This document shows positions 49,085-59,350 of a stretch of 64,000 bases of DNA, in pieces. The notes below the pieces were generated by a model, which had not been told where the DNA came from, did not search any database, and was given only the letters and a program-made list of their open reading frames with translations. The stretch is from Tipula vernalis (lineage: Eukaryota; Arthropoda; Insecta; Diptera; Tipulidae), in the NCBI GenBank assembly GCA_958295665.1, contig OY282558.1:460572995-460636994 (forward strand), read 5' to 3'. Within the stretch, counting starts at the first letter, position 1; each line of letters opens with the position of its first letter. A program made the position numbers and the translations under genes.

Positions 49085-52000
49085 AAGCCTGTTCGTCCCG
49101 AATAGGACCCAAATCACCTCCTCTGTACAGGGCCAGCCTTTCCAAATGCACCACCTTTGGTTTACCTCGATGTCCCTTCCGTATCCGATAATCCGATAAA
49201 CCACGTCGTTCATCCTTGTGATGACAGTATAAGGTCCTTCCCATGCTGGTTGTAGCTTCGGTGATAATCCCTTTTTCCGTTGCGGGTTGTGAAGCCATAC
49301 TAATTGCCCTTCCTGGAAGCCCTGGTTATTTGCTCGTATGTCATATCGAGCCTTCATCCGGTCACTTGACATCCGTATTTTCTCCCGTACAAATTGATGA
49401 ATCTCATTAAGTTCCTCTTTCATTCGGTCTACGTAATCTTGTCCACATAAAGCCGATGATGGTACAGCCCCAAACTTTAGATCTCCAGGTAACCGTAGAT
49501 TATCTCCAAATAACGTTTTAGCTGGTGTCATTCCGGTTGTGTCATGTATTGCTGATCGATAGGCCATCAGAAACATCGGTATATGTCGATCCCAGTTACG
49601 TTGGTTTTCTCAACGACCTTTGCTAGATATTCCTCCAATGTACCATTGAATCTTTCCACCATACCGTCAGACTGTGGATGCAAAGGCGTTGTTCTCGTTT
49701 TATTTATACCGAGCATCTGGCATATTTCTTGAAACACCACCGATTCAAAATTCCGTCCTTGATCGGTATGAATCTCCATCGGCACTCCAAATCTGCTAAT
49801 CCAGTTGTTTACTACGGCATCAGCTATTGTTGTCGTCTCCTGATTGGGAATGGGGTACACCTCCGGCCATTTGCTGAAATAATCCATTATTACCAGCACA
49901 TATTTGTTGCCGCTCTCGGTGGTGGGAAATGGCCCCGCTACATCCATTGCAATTCTTTCGAATGGTGCTCCGACGTTATATTGTTTCATGATTCCACGAC
50001 TTTTGCGTGCGGGTCCCTTCATCGCCGCACATTGGTCACATTTTTGGCACCATTCTATCACTGACTGCCTACATCCTGCCCAGTAGAATCGTTGACGTAT
50101 TTTTGCTAGAGTTTTATTAATTCCAAGGTGGCCCCCACTTGCTCCTCCATGATACTCCTTCAGAATTTCTGCAATCCGGCACTTTGGTATCACCAGCAAC
50201 AATTGCTTCACTTTGCCATCCGTGCTTTCCCACAATCGTTTTAAACAGCCATTCTCAAGACGGAGGCTATCCCATTGAGCCCAATAAGCCTTGACAATGG
50301 GAGTTTTGTCCGCGATCTCGCTCCAAGTTGGCCGGTGTTCCTTTTCCTTCCATTCCATTATAACTGATAAATCCGTATCATCCGCAATTGCTCTTTCCTG
50401 ATCATTTCGTCGGTCCACTCCTCATCAGGCAGCACTTGGGTAAGCCTAACGTCGATGATGCCTTCCTTTGCTTCAACATGTCCACAATGTTTACATTCTA
50501 CTGGACACGGCCGTCTTGATAATGCGTCGGCATTTCTGTGTGCACTTCCCTTCCGATGTTCAATTTGGAAATCATAGCTTTGAAGACGTTCGATCCAGCG
50601 TGCTACTTGTCCATCTGGATTCTTGAATTGTAACAGCCACCGTAAAGCGCCGTGATCTGTCCGTAAATGGAATTTTTGGCCATAAAGATACTTATGGAAA
50701 TGCTTGACACACTCCACTATAGCCAACAATTCTTTCCGTGTCACGCAGTAATTACGCTCCGGTTTTGATAATGTTTTGGAGAAGTCCGCAATAACTCATT
50801 CTTGGCCATTGGTTTCCTGTGATAACACACCTCCTATACCGTCATTACTTGCATCGGTGTCCAAAATAAATTTCACGTTGAGTATAGGGTACGCGAGGAT
50901 TGGCGCGACACATAACCGTCTCCTTAATTCCACGAATGCTTCCTCCTGGTCATTCTTCCATTCGAATGCCTTGTTCTTCCTGGTCAACTCATGTAAACTC
51001 TTGGCGATGTTGGCGAATCCTGGCACGAAGCGTCTATAATAGGTGCATAATCCCAGAAAGCTTCGTAATTCGTGTAAATTTTTAGGTCTTGGCCAGTTCT
51101 TTACTGCTGCTATCTTTTCTTCATCGGTGTGAATTCCATTAGTCGTTACGAGATGACCCAAATATTTGACTTCAGTTCTGTACAGCTTACACTTCTTTGG
51201 ACTTAACTTCAATCCGGCGGCCTGTATCCGATCTAAAACTTCCGCCAAGTTCCTTAGATGCTCGTCGAAATCCTTCCCCATAACGATGATGTCGTCCAGA
51301 TATATTAGGCAAGTCTTCCAATGTAATCCCTTTAGCACGCGCTCCATTAATCGTTCAAAAGTCGCAGGGGCATTACATAATCCGAACGGCATAACATTAA
51401 ATTGCCAAAGTCCGTTACCCACACTGAAAGCCGTTTTCTCGCGATCTTCCTCGTGAACTTCCCCTGCCAATAGCCGCTTTGTAGATCTAATGTCGAAAAT
51501 ATTCGAGCACCCGATTATGTGTCTAATGTATCGTCGATCCTTGGCAATGGGTAGCTATCTTTTTTAGTCACAGCATTGAGTTTTCGATAATCAACACAGA
51601 ATCTCAAGCTACCGTCCTTCTTCTCGACCAATACTACCGGTGAGCTCCATGGGCTGTTAGATGGTTCGATTACTCCTGCTGCCTGCATATCTGTTACCAT
51701 CCGGTCGACTTCTTGTTGTTTGGCCAATGGTAATCTCCTGGGTGGTTGACGAATTGGCATCTCTGCTCCCGTATCAATTCGGTGCTTTACCATTGAAGTC
51801 CTTCCGTTATTATCCGAGAGATTTAGAGTCCTAATTGGTACTCTATGGTCGTTATTTGGTTTAACTAGGGCTTTTCCGATTATAATTTCCTTGGCTCCGA
51901 TCTCCTCTTCGTTAGCTTCAACAACCCACAACCTGGGTGACCCAGAACCTCCCTCCAATCTTCCCCACACGATCGTTTCTGAGTTTGGTGGCAGCTTTTC

Positions 52001-52513
52001 CCGATGATCAATAATAATTCGCTTGGTAGTTGCTCCGGCACTGCTAGATTGAAGTGGCAACTCGATGTTATCGTAACTTAAAACTCCTCGTCCAACATCC
52101 ACCACGAAGCCATTTGCCCTCATGAAGTCCATCCCCATAATGACTTCATCCACAATATCTGCAATCAGCACTTCGTGTTGGAAAAGAGTTCTTCCGATCT
52201 TTATTTTCACGATCTTTTTGCCTTTTATTATTGAACTACCTCCAGTTGCTGTTTGTAACTTCAATCCATTAGCTGGTTGTATATCTCCATCGATCAGATC
52301 TTTACGGACAATCGTGCGATTTGCTCCCGTATCCAGTGTGATGATGCAATCTGTGCCATCAATGTCGCCTTTGATTGTTAAGCTGTCACCGCCTCTTGCT
52401 ACTTTCGAAACGCGGATGGAGGTTATGGGGCAATCGGTTGTGGGAGTCAGCTTCTGCCCCTTTAAGCTGACTCTTTGTAGTTTAACGACTCCGTCGTCAT
52501 TTGGCCTTCTTGC
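49083..52513 (-). pseudogene. pol: pol of the gypsy element (protease, RT, RNase H, integrase), with multiple frame lesions
   Basis: In order on the minus strand: protease ([10 protein letters not shown] near 52335, GMDFMRANG); RT ([38 protein letters not shown] near 51302-51291); RNase H (FILDTDASNDGIGGVLSQ, RTDHGALRWLLQF); integrase zinc finger (HLGINKTLAKIR...CQKCDQC); DD35E core (MDVAGPF, HTDQGRNFES, MVERFNGTL); GPY/F module (WEGPYTV); stop at 49085-49083. Lesions: TAA at 51517-51515, a one-base loss in the G run at 51464-51461, TGA at 50798-50796, a one-base loss near 50386-50388, a one-base loss in the A run at 49608-49605, and an 8-bp tandem duplication at 49184-49199. Apart from these the protein is well conserved, so decay is light. 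Confidence 0.92.
52427..52486 (-). promoter_or_regulatory. Predicted -1 ribosomal frameshift signal at the gag-pol junction
   Basis: On the minus strand, heptamer G TTA AAC (52486-52480, read as TTA AAC in the gag frame) is followed by spacer TACAAA. A perfect 10-bp stem comes next: GAGTCAGCTT at 52473-52464 with AAGCTGACTC at 52453-52444, around a 10-nt loop. Loop bases GGGGCA (52460-52455) can pair with TGCCCC at 52432-52427, giving an H-type pseudoknot. The pol frame is -1 to gag and is closed upstream by TAG at 52516-52514, so only 52 nt are available for the switch. The heptamer lies within that overlap, 16 nt before the gag stop codon. Confidence 0.85.
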
Positions 52514-53964
52514 CTAGCCAACGCCTGCTCCCCGCTTGGTCGTCGCTGCATAGGAGATGGTGATCTTCCCATTTTTCTTCTTAATTCCCAGCAGTCGCGA
52601 GAGATATGACCGACCTTATCACATGCCCAACATCTGATTTTGCCGCTTCCATCTCGGAATCTTGGCGTTGACCGCTCGTTGTTTATGCTTGTATCGATTT
52701 CTACTCGGCGTATTTTCATTGACGGTTTGGTGATGGCTTGTGCAGTTTCATTTGTTAACGCACAAGCGATGGTTTCCGCAAAGGTTGCTTTAGGTGACAA
52801 CATCACCGCCCTGCGTGTTTCTGGATCTCGAATGCCGTCAATGAATGCGTCAATTTTAAGCCTTTCCATATAATCGGCCGACGTACTGGTATGTGCTAGA
52901 TGTACTAATCGCTCGATTGCCGATGAAAATTCCTGAAGTGATTCTCCTCCCTTTTGGTAGCGGCTTTTCAATTCCATTCGATAGATTTCACGCTTGTGGT
53001 CACTGCCGTACTTCCGATCCAGCGCCTTCATAATTTCGATATAACTGTTGCGATCTTTTTCCGGAATTGTTTGTAAGGCCTCCGCTGCTTCACCTTTAAG
53101 GGCCACTATTGACGCTGCGACAAGATGTTCATCATTCCAATGGTTTTGATTGGCTGCCGTTTCAAATTGAAATTTGAAAATGCCGAAAGATGATGTACCG
53201 TCGAAGTTTCGTGGTTTTAACTTAACTGATTGAACGGTCTGTACCACTTGCGTCGTTGTTCCACTTGCCTTGACATCAGTTAGATCTTTCTCGAGACGTT
53301 GACATTTTTCCACAACTTGTTGAATCTCCGTTTGCAATTTCTCTTCAACATGTTGAACCTTCGTTTCTAATTTTTCGTCAACCTTTTGAATCTCCATTTG
53401 TAGCTTCTCTACTTCGCCGTGTATGTTAGTAGATAATTCGAGAAGTTTCTCGTCCATTCTCTTTTGCCCATCTGCAATTTCCTGGATTGGTTGTTCAATT
53501 TTCTCTATTTGTTGTTCCATTTTTAGGTTTGACTGGTTTATAGTCTCCAACTGTCGCTCATTTGACTGCTCAATTTTCACCATTTGTCGTTTCATTTCTT
53601 GATTTGACTGCTCTTCTTGTTGCACCATTTGATTTTTAATTTCTCCTAGCTGTCGTTCGTTTTGTTGTTTCATTAGACTCATCTGTCCTGTCATCTGGTT
53701 CATAGCAGCTATTAACTGCGACAAATCGAAACTTCCAGAATGTTCTTGTGTCTTTTCGACCAACGGTTGTTTATCTTATGCTTTCTCTACAGTTGCCGCA
53801 TCCGTTACTTCTACGCCAAAATCATAATGGTCAGCGTTCAGCCCTTCGTTCTGCATGGCCTCACGTAGTCGCGCTTGTAAAGCTGCTTTAGCACCATCAG
53901 TGGCCAAACCCCGTTTCTCAAGTTCCCTCTTTAATTCTGGAACTTTTAATTCGTTGAAAATCAT
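52462..53964 (-). pseudogene. gag: gag of the gypsy element (SAP domain, coiled coil, CCHC knuckle), interrupted by an in-frame stop
   Basis: The ATG at 53964 lies only ~20 nt downstream of the PBS. Residues 1-40 form a SAP motif (FNELKVPELKRELEKRG followed by ALQARLREAM), a DNA-binding fold. A TAA at 53778-53776 stops this frame after ~62 codons, yet the same frame continues without a nearby ATG through a Gln/Glu/Lys-rich coiled coil (about 53750-53270). A capsid-like region (VKLKPRNFDGTSSFGIFKFQ... YRMELKSRYQKGGESLQEF) follows, then a CWACDKVGHISRDC zinc knuckle, ending at a TAA at 52464-52462. Gag would package the element RNA. The stop implies either a lesion or readthrough. Confidence 0.88.
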
Positions 53965-53985
53965 TTTCTTGATCTTTTTATTCAC

Positions 53986-54004
53986 AATCCCACCGCTGTC
54001 ACCA
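53986..54004 (-). other. Primer-binding site
   Basis: Three bases after the 5' LTR, the minus strand reads TGGTGACAGCGGTGGGATT. It starts TGG, as expected for pairing with a tRNA CCA end, and includes GTGGGATT, complementary to the T-arm. This resembles a class II (Leu- or Ser-type) tRNA 3' end. The tRNA identity is inferred and was not matched to a gene. Confidence 0.7.
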
Positions 54005-54007
54005 ATT

Positions 54008-54441
54008 TGTTACGTTTTTGCCTTGTCAATCAAGGTTCGTATCACTGGATTGTGAATAATACAAACTCAATTTAATTTATCACCAACGAATTTATTTATT
54101 TCACACAAGAATTATTACAACACAGTTTATTAATAAAAATTCACAAAATCACTTTATATAAATTACTCTCAAATTTTTACTGTACACTTATAATTTTTAT
54201 TTCCACAAAAACACTTTTTAATTCACTTTTAATCTTTATACTATCGCTTACCAAATATAACTGATCCAATTCGATTTCGTTCGCCTTTTTATATACACAA
54301 ACCAAACTTCTAGAAAGCTCATGATTTTTCTAGTTAGAATAGTGTATAACAATTGTATCATGGAAAATTACATTTAGAACAGTTTAACATTGAGCCATTA
54401 ATTTTAACTTACTCTATTACCCACTAGGTGTCACCGTCACA
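54008..54441 (-). repeat. 5' LTR of the gypsy element
   Basis: Same 434-bp sequence as 48638-49071. It should contain the promoter and poly(A) site of the element. Confidence 0.95.
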
Positions 54442-54445
54442 ATAT
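54442..54445. repeat. Target-site duplication ATAT (right)
   Basis: Partner of 48634-48637. Confidence 0.7.
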
Positions 54446-56044
54446 TCTTAGTTTATCTTAATATAATTTATTTGTATTTAGAATATTATTTATACACAAA
54501 AGATTTAGGCAAAATTCCAAACATACCATTTTCAAATTTCGGCACGATGTTCTTGCACATAACAAAACAAAAAAATGTTAAACGTTAAATGAAACAATGG
54601 GGTGGTGCTGGTTATATCACCCCCACCTTGGTATACCCGGATGAATACACCACAATTCAAGTTACATTTTTGTTCTGCCTTTTTCAAATTTATATGTACA
54701 ATTTGGACAGTTTCTTTTGTTATATATATAGGCATCATCGATGTGAAAATACTGTGAAAATAATTCTTTGTGTAGACCTTAAAACTCGTAAAATTAATTA
54801 AGTCTTATAAATGCGTCTAATTAATTATTTAATTAAGTTTAAATCCTCGGAACCATTTTTTTTATCTCTTTAAGATGAATTCATCACGTTTTTTGGTGTG
54901 TACGATGTTGTTCTGCCATTAAAACCAAATATTTTTTTTGTATTAATTAAAGAATCCTTCAAACTTAAAATTTTGTTTTTTCGGGTGGAACACTTAACTA
55001 TAGACCATCCTAACTAACGCTATAATTAAGTGTTTTAACAAGAAACTTTACATGGAATAAAATGTTTGGGTTTTGACCAACTAAATAATTTTTTATTAAC
55101 GATGGTTATTTGAAGGCCACCCAAAACAATTTAGTCTTGCTTCCTCGCAAAAACAACAAATGCCTTTCACCTGTAACATTCTTGTAGATTGATTAACTTT
55201 TGAAATATTTAGATGTGGGAAAACTTAAATGGTACTATCTCTATAAATTGTTTGTTGTCTTGATAAAAGCGAGTATATATCATGCTAAACTTTTTGATGT
55301 TAATCAAAATAATTTTTATTTTGGCAATAGGCGAAAACATGCCAATCAACGCAAGAATAACATTTTGATAAATTGTTGAGAACCCCAATCAATCTCCATG
55401 GTAAAAGGATATTCGAGTATTCGGTAAATTGAGCGAACCATAAAAAAAAATAAAAATTCGAACGATTTCAGTAGAATCAATGATGCACCTTTGACCGCTG
55501 ATGTAACTTTTTTCTGTTGTTTACAATTTTTCTAGAGTAAATGATAACGTTGCGTCGTGTTGGTGATTCGTGCATATAATTTGTGTTCCGCGAACACGTT
55601 AGTGTTGGTAAAAATAGACCATCGGTTCAAGCAATGGCGTAACTACAAATTTTGGGCCCTCCCGAAACATTTTTTGGGTCCCCTAAAAATGGTTCTTTTA
55701 CCTATGAACAAGTAAAGCTATTTATTAGTGAAAAAGTTATTTTTTCCCTATCGTCTAGTCTCGCATTAGTTAAAAGTACCTGACTTCGGGAGTAGATGAC
55801 ACGAAACATCTTGCAACTCAATAATTTGAAAAATATTAAGAATTTCGAATTTTCAATTATCCGTAAGTTTTGTTACAAAATTGTATAAGCATAAAATATG
55901 TATTTGCAAAAATTGTCATTTAGTTTTAAGTTTGATAATTAATTTAAACAAGTTTGGGTTTCAGCTTAACTTTTAACGTTGAGCCTTTTTCATACTTCTA
56001 GTTTTTGATAAAAAGTTTTTTCTATTTGAAAAAAATCAATTATC
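54446..56044 (+). other. Presumed K2P intron, no gene seen
   Basis: AT-rich. Around 55635-55690 a phrase GGCGTAACTACAAATTTTGG followed by GCCC/GGGTCCCC looks like the edge of an unidentified dispersed repeat. Nothing else is supported. Confidence 0.4.
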
Positions 56045-56565
56045 AAAGCTTTTTTAACCAAACCATTTTACTCAGAAATATGATTTCACAAAGGGTGACG
56101 GAATTTTGGCTACAATTTGAAATATTTGTTCTCCAAGTAAATCATTAATGATGAAAAGCTTCGAAACTTGATATTATAAAGGAACGTGGTATTTTTAGAT
56201 AAATTTAGAAATTTTGTTTTCAATAAGCTTTAAGCTTGTCAATTAATCCATATTTTTTGGGGTTGAACTTAACATGTTTGACCTATTTTGAGCTTCAAGA
56301 GCTTTAGTTTTAAGAGCTTTCACTTACTGAAGCTTTTTAAAGTAACCATTTTGTTTCGAAATTTATTACAAGGGATGACGGAACTTTGAGCATGATTTAG
56401 AATTTTTGTGCTCAATGTAAATTATTTAGAGCTTTTAGTTTTAAGGGCTTTCCAAATTAAACTTTTGGACTTAAAATTTGATATTATAAAGGAAGAAAGG
56501 AAGGTGGTATTTTGGGATTAATTTAGGGTATTTGTTCTCAATGAGCTTTAAGCTTGATAATTTAT
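56045..56565. repeat. Two diverged tandem copies of a ~300-bp unit
   Basis: Unit 1 from 56045 (AAAGCTTTTTTAACCAAACC, GGGTGACGGAATTTTGGCTA, GATATTATAAAGGAA, AAGCTTTAAGCTTG) and unit 2 from about 56329 share these landmarks in the same order with an offset of 284-310 bp and many point differences. No coding content seen. Confidence 0.6.
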
Positions 56566-57290
56566 TTATACGTTCTCGGTAATTTTTTGCCTTTCCATAA
56601 ATTCCGTCTTTCGTTTTATGAGCATAAATCCTGTATTTGCAACATATGTCAAGAACTTTTAATGGGATAATAAGAGCTTTTTCCCTAGAATCAGTCTCAG
56701 GAACGTGCGAATTAAAAATATCGAACCAATTATTCACCTAAAATGTATAACATATTGTAACTCGGTGCATTTTTTCCTATTTTCATTGTCGCATATTCCT
56801 AAAATACCCATGATTAAATCATACTCGAATTTTTTCTGTAGTAGCTCAACAAGAGGTTGCTTGGTTTCGTGTTTTCCCTCAATCACAAAATCAGAGTCAA
56901 TAAAATGGTTTCTAATGGTTTCTAAACGAACACGTTTTTAATGTAACCCGATTGAGGAAATACGGATTTTCTTCTGTCACATTCATTTGTCTCCACAGCC
57001 TTCTATTTCCACCGCCCATATCAGTTACGATGGCCACAACGTGATAATCAACAGCTTCTAATTTATTAATTAACAGCCTTCTTGATATTGGAAACCATAA
57101 TTGTAAGTGTAAGTGCAACGCACTTGCACAGGGCAATTAAGAAGCCTCTTCCATTTCCATTTTAAAATATGTTTCGTGCCCCCACGAGTCGATTGGTTGA
57201 AGTTTATTACCATAAGTTCTCTTAGGTAATGAAATGCCCTAGGTGCCTGCACCTTTATTGTCGCAAAACTGACCATTACGTGAACAAGGG
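56471..57290 (-). mobile_element. P-element-like (THAP9-type) transposase remnant
   Basis: Minus-strand frames give, in order, HYLRELMVIN..., GTKHILKWKWKRLLNCPVQ, LINKLEAVDYHVVAIVTDMG followed by GGNRRLWRQMNVTEENPYFL, then VIEGKHETKQPLVELLQKKF, and NNWFDIFNSH near 56737. These match successive blocks of P-element/THAP9 transposases (the KWKQP-type block, the SDMG.GN...W block, and the WFD.FNS block). They appear in several frames with stops, so the gene is dead. The terminal repeats were not located, and the N-terminal THAP finger is not visible. Confidence 0.7.
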
Positions 57291-57299
57291 CCTCGAAGT

Positions 57300-58189
57300 T
57301 TTATTCTCCTCGACGCATAATCTGGATGTTTTCTCAAGAGACTTTTTGAGTTATATATGTAATCCTTTGATTTGTTACCAAAAGTTTAGGTTTAGGTTTA
57401 GGTGGCGTTCCACTAGAACCAGGCATAGACACAAAAATGGTCCGTAACCATACCACGAATAATTGTTGTCCTCCAACTCATTGGAACCATTTTGAGTCCA
57501 TCCTACCCTTGTCTGTCAGATCCTTGAAGAAGGGTGCCCCTAGAAACTTTAGTCTGTTTCGTCTCTTGGATGGTGGCTGGACTATCAACGTATACTTTGC
57601 TTTTAAAAAATCCTCATGAAAAGTAATCTAATAGCGTTAAATAAATTGCATAATCTTGCAAGCCAATTAACATTTCAGCAACGCGAAATTAAGCGATTTT
57701 CGAAGTACCTTTGCAATTCGTTGCTATTCTCACGGATAATACACGGTCTTCAATCGAATACGACTCCAGAGCGATAAATGGCAAACATTCAACTAACAAA
57801 ATGACATGAAATGACAGATAACAAACATAGCGTCTTTGCAAAATTTTTTTTTATTTTCCTGCTACTCATTTTGGGCAACCCTTTATATTTATTGAAATAT
57901 TTTATCGTATTCACATTTGTAAACGATGCCGGCAGCTTATTGTTTTGTATCGATGGAGCCTGCGTTGTTCCGTACATCAACCATGCGCACCAACTTTTAC
58001 TACATGTAACTTGTCGGATTTCCGAAAGCGATGGAATTACTGCAATCGTTGATGTTTGTCAATACATCTTTCTGAGTTTAAATATTAGTTCTTCACTTTT
58101 ATTCTTGACGTGTTCTTGCAGAGATACTTACCTGTGTTCGAATATAGTACTATTTCTTGATTTATGGTAATAGGAATCTGTTCGAACCG
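57300..58189. other. Unassigned stretch with one 119-codon plus-strand frame
   Basis: The frame at 57811-58170 begins with a true ATG and encodes a hydrophobic, Cys-containing sequence (KFFFIFLLLILGNPLYLLKY; later HQLLLHVTCRISES). It could be a decayed multi-membrane receptor exon or chance. I do not recognise it. 57380-57620 is less AT-rich but also unassigned. Confidence 0.25.
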
Positions 58190-59350
58190 TCTGTTTGTAA
58201 AGTTGATGTGAACGGATGTCGCCACTGCGTTATTTTCTAATTCATATTGAGATCATAAGCCTACAGTAGATATTATAGGGATGTTATAAAACCGGCCCTA
58301 ATACACTGCCCTGCGGTACTCCTACGCTGATTTCTTTCAATTCAGAATTGGCACCATCTAACTTAACCCTGAAGAGTCTATGGGTAGAAGATTTCTTAAC
58401 TTGTGGTCATGCCACATTCTATGAAACACTTATGCAACGTCTAAAAATATTGTTGAACAGACTTTCTTCATCTCTAGTGCTTTCTCGATTAAATTAGTTA
58501 TTATGTGTATCCGAACTGACGATTATCAGGTTTAAGCTTTTTACCAGTATCTTCTCAAAGAGTTTGGACATTATTGACTATTGTTAAATTGCCCTATAAG
58601 ACGCCGTTTCGTGTGGTGGTTTTCCAAATTTTAGGATTATAATTTTCTACAATTTTCCACAAGCTGGGTACACATTTGATTCTAAATTCTGCATTTGTAA
58701 GATTGGCGTGAGCTTTCCTTTTAAGATTTAGTAGTCCTTTTAAGGTTTCTGTAGTAATAAGATCGTAACAAGGGGCTTTTTTCGTATTCATATAGTATAC
58801 TCTGTTATCTCATGCATGACTTCTTTTGGTGTTTCCGGTAGGATTTTTTACTTTCTTGCACAGCTTGTTCAATTATTATATCGGCTTCCAATGCTTGTCG
58901 TTTTAATTATTTTAATTAATTTTATTGGTCTTACAATTTTTTTGGTGGCTTTCCAAAGTGAATAATCAGTAGCGCTATTACTAGTTAATTTTCTTAGATA
59001 GATACTGTTTGATAATTCTTTGATCTCTCTTCTTAATTGTTGAGTGAGATTATTCAAATTTATTTTATCTTGGGGGCCTCTTCTTTTTTCTGCTAGGAAT
59101 TCCCTTATTTCCATTGGGTAGTTGTTTCCCTTAATTTCCTTTTTAATTCCAGGTTTATTTTCTCATGCTGATTCCTCGTTCTTTAATGGAACCATCAAGT
59201 TAATTTTTTCTTCTAAGGATAGTTTAACGCATTCCCAATAATTGTGATTATTTACTAGAAATGGGTTTCCTTTTTTTCTGAATGATTTTTTCACTTAATG
59301 TTAGGAGTATCGATGAATGATCAGAGTTTAAGTCCCGGCTTTCATGTAAA
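58190..59350 (-). mobile_element. Degenerate Jockey-like non-LTR retrotransposon (endonuclease end to reverse transcriptase)
   Basis: Going down the minus strand: ESRDLNSDHSSILLTLS (end of the endonuclease, 59345-59290), EIREFLAEKRRGPQDKIN and SATDYSLWKATKKI (59114-58940), TKKAPCYDLITTETLKGLLN (58790-58730), EFRIKCVPSLWKI, CSTIFLDVAQ-like remains, KSSTHRLFRVKLDGANSELK and then EISVGVPQGSVLGPVL at about 58335-58290. The motif order is that of Jockey-clade pol. There are many stops and frame changes, and the FADD box region is degraded. It is 3'-incomplete on the left side. Confidence 0.75.

Larger units (their letters stand above)
48638..54441 (-). mobile_element. Full-length Ty3/gypsy LTR retrotransposon (5.8 kb), no envelope gene
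   Basis: Two 434-bp LTRs that I find identical base for base (48638-49071 and 54008-54441) with TG...CA ends are flanked by the 4-bp duplication ATAT (48634-48637 and 54442-54445). Internal order on the minus strand is PBS, gag (SAP domain, coiled coil, capsid-like region, CCHC knuckle), a -1 frame change, then protease, RT, RNase H and integrase with a GPY/F module, then the PPT. PR-RT-RH-IN order marks it as Ty3/gypsy. Pol ends at the PPT, so there is no room for env. The coding region carries three in-frame stops and four frame breaks, so this copy is defective as read. It lies in the presumed K2P intron, opposite to the gene. Confidence 0.95.

Noticed and set aside
49678..51456. Plus-strand frames of 60-128 codons across the gypsy pol region
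   Set aside because: Antisense to pol domains with clear RT, RNase H and integrase motifs.
57033..57136. Minus-strand 57-kb frames taken at first as a host gene exon
   Set aside because: The block order across several frames matches a P-element-like transposase with stops, so it is better explained as a transposon fossil.
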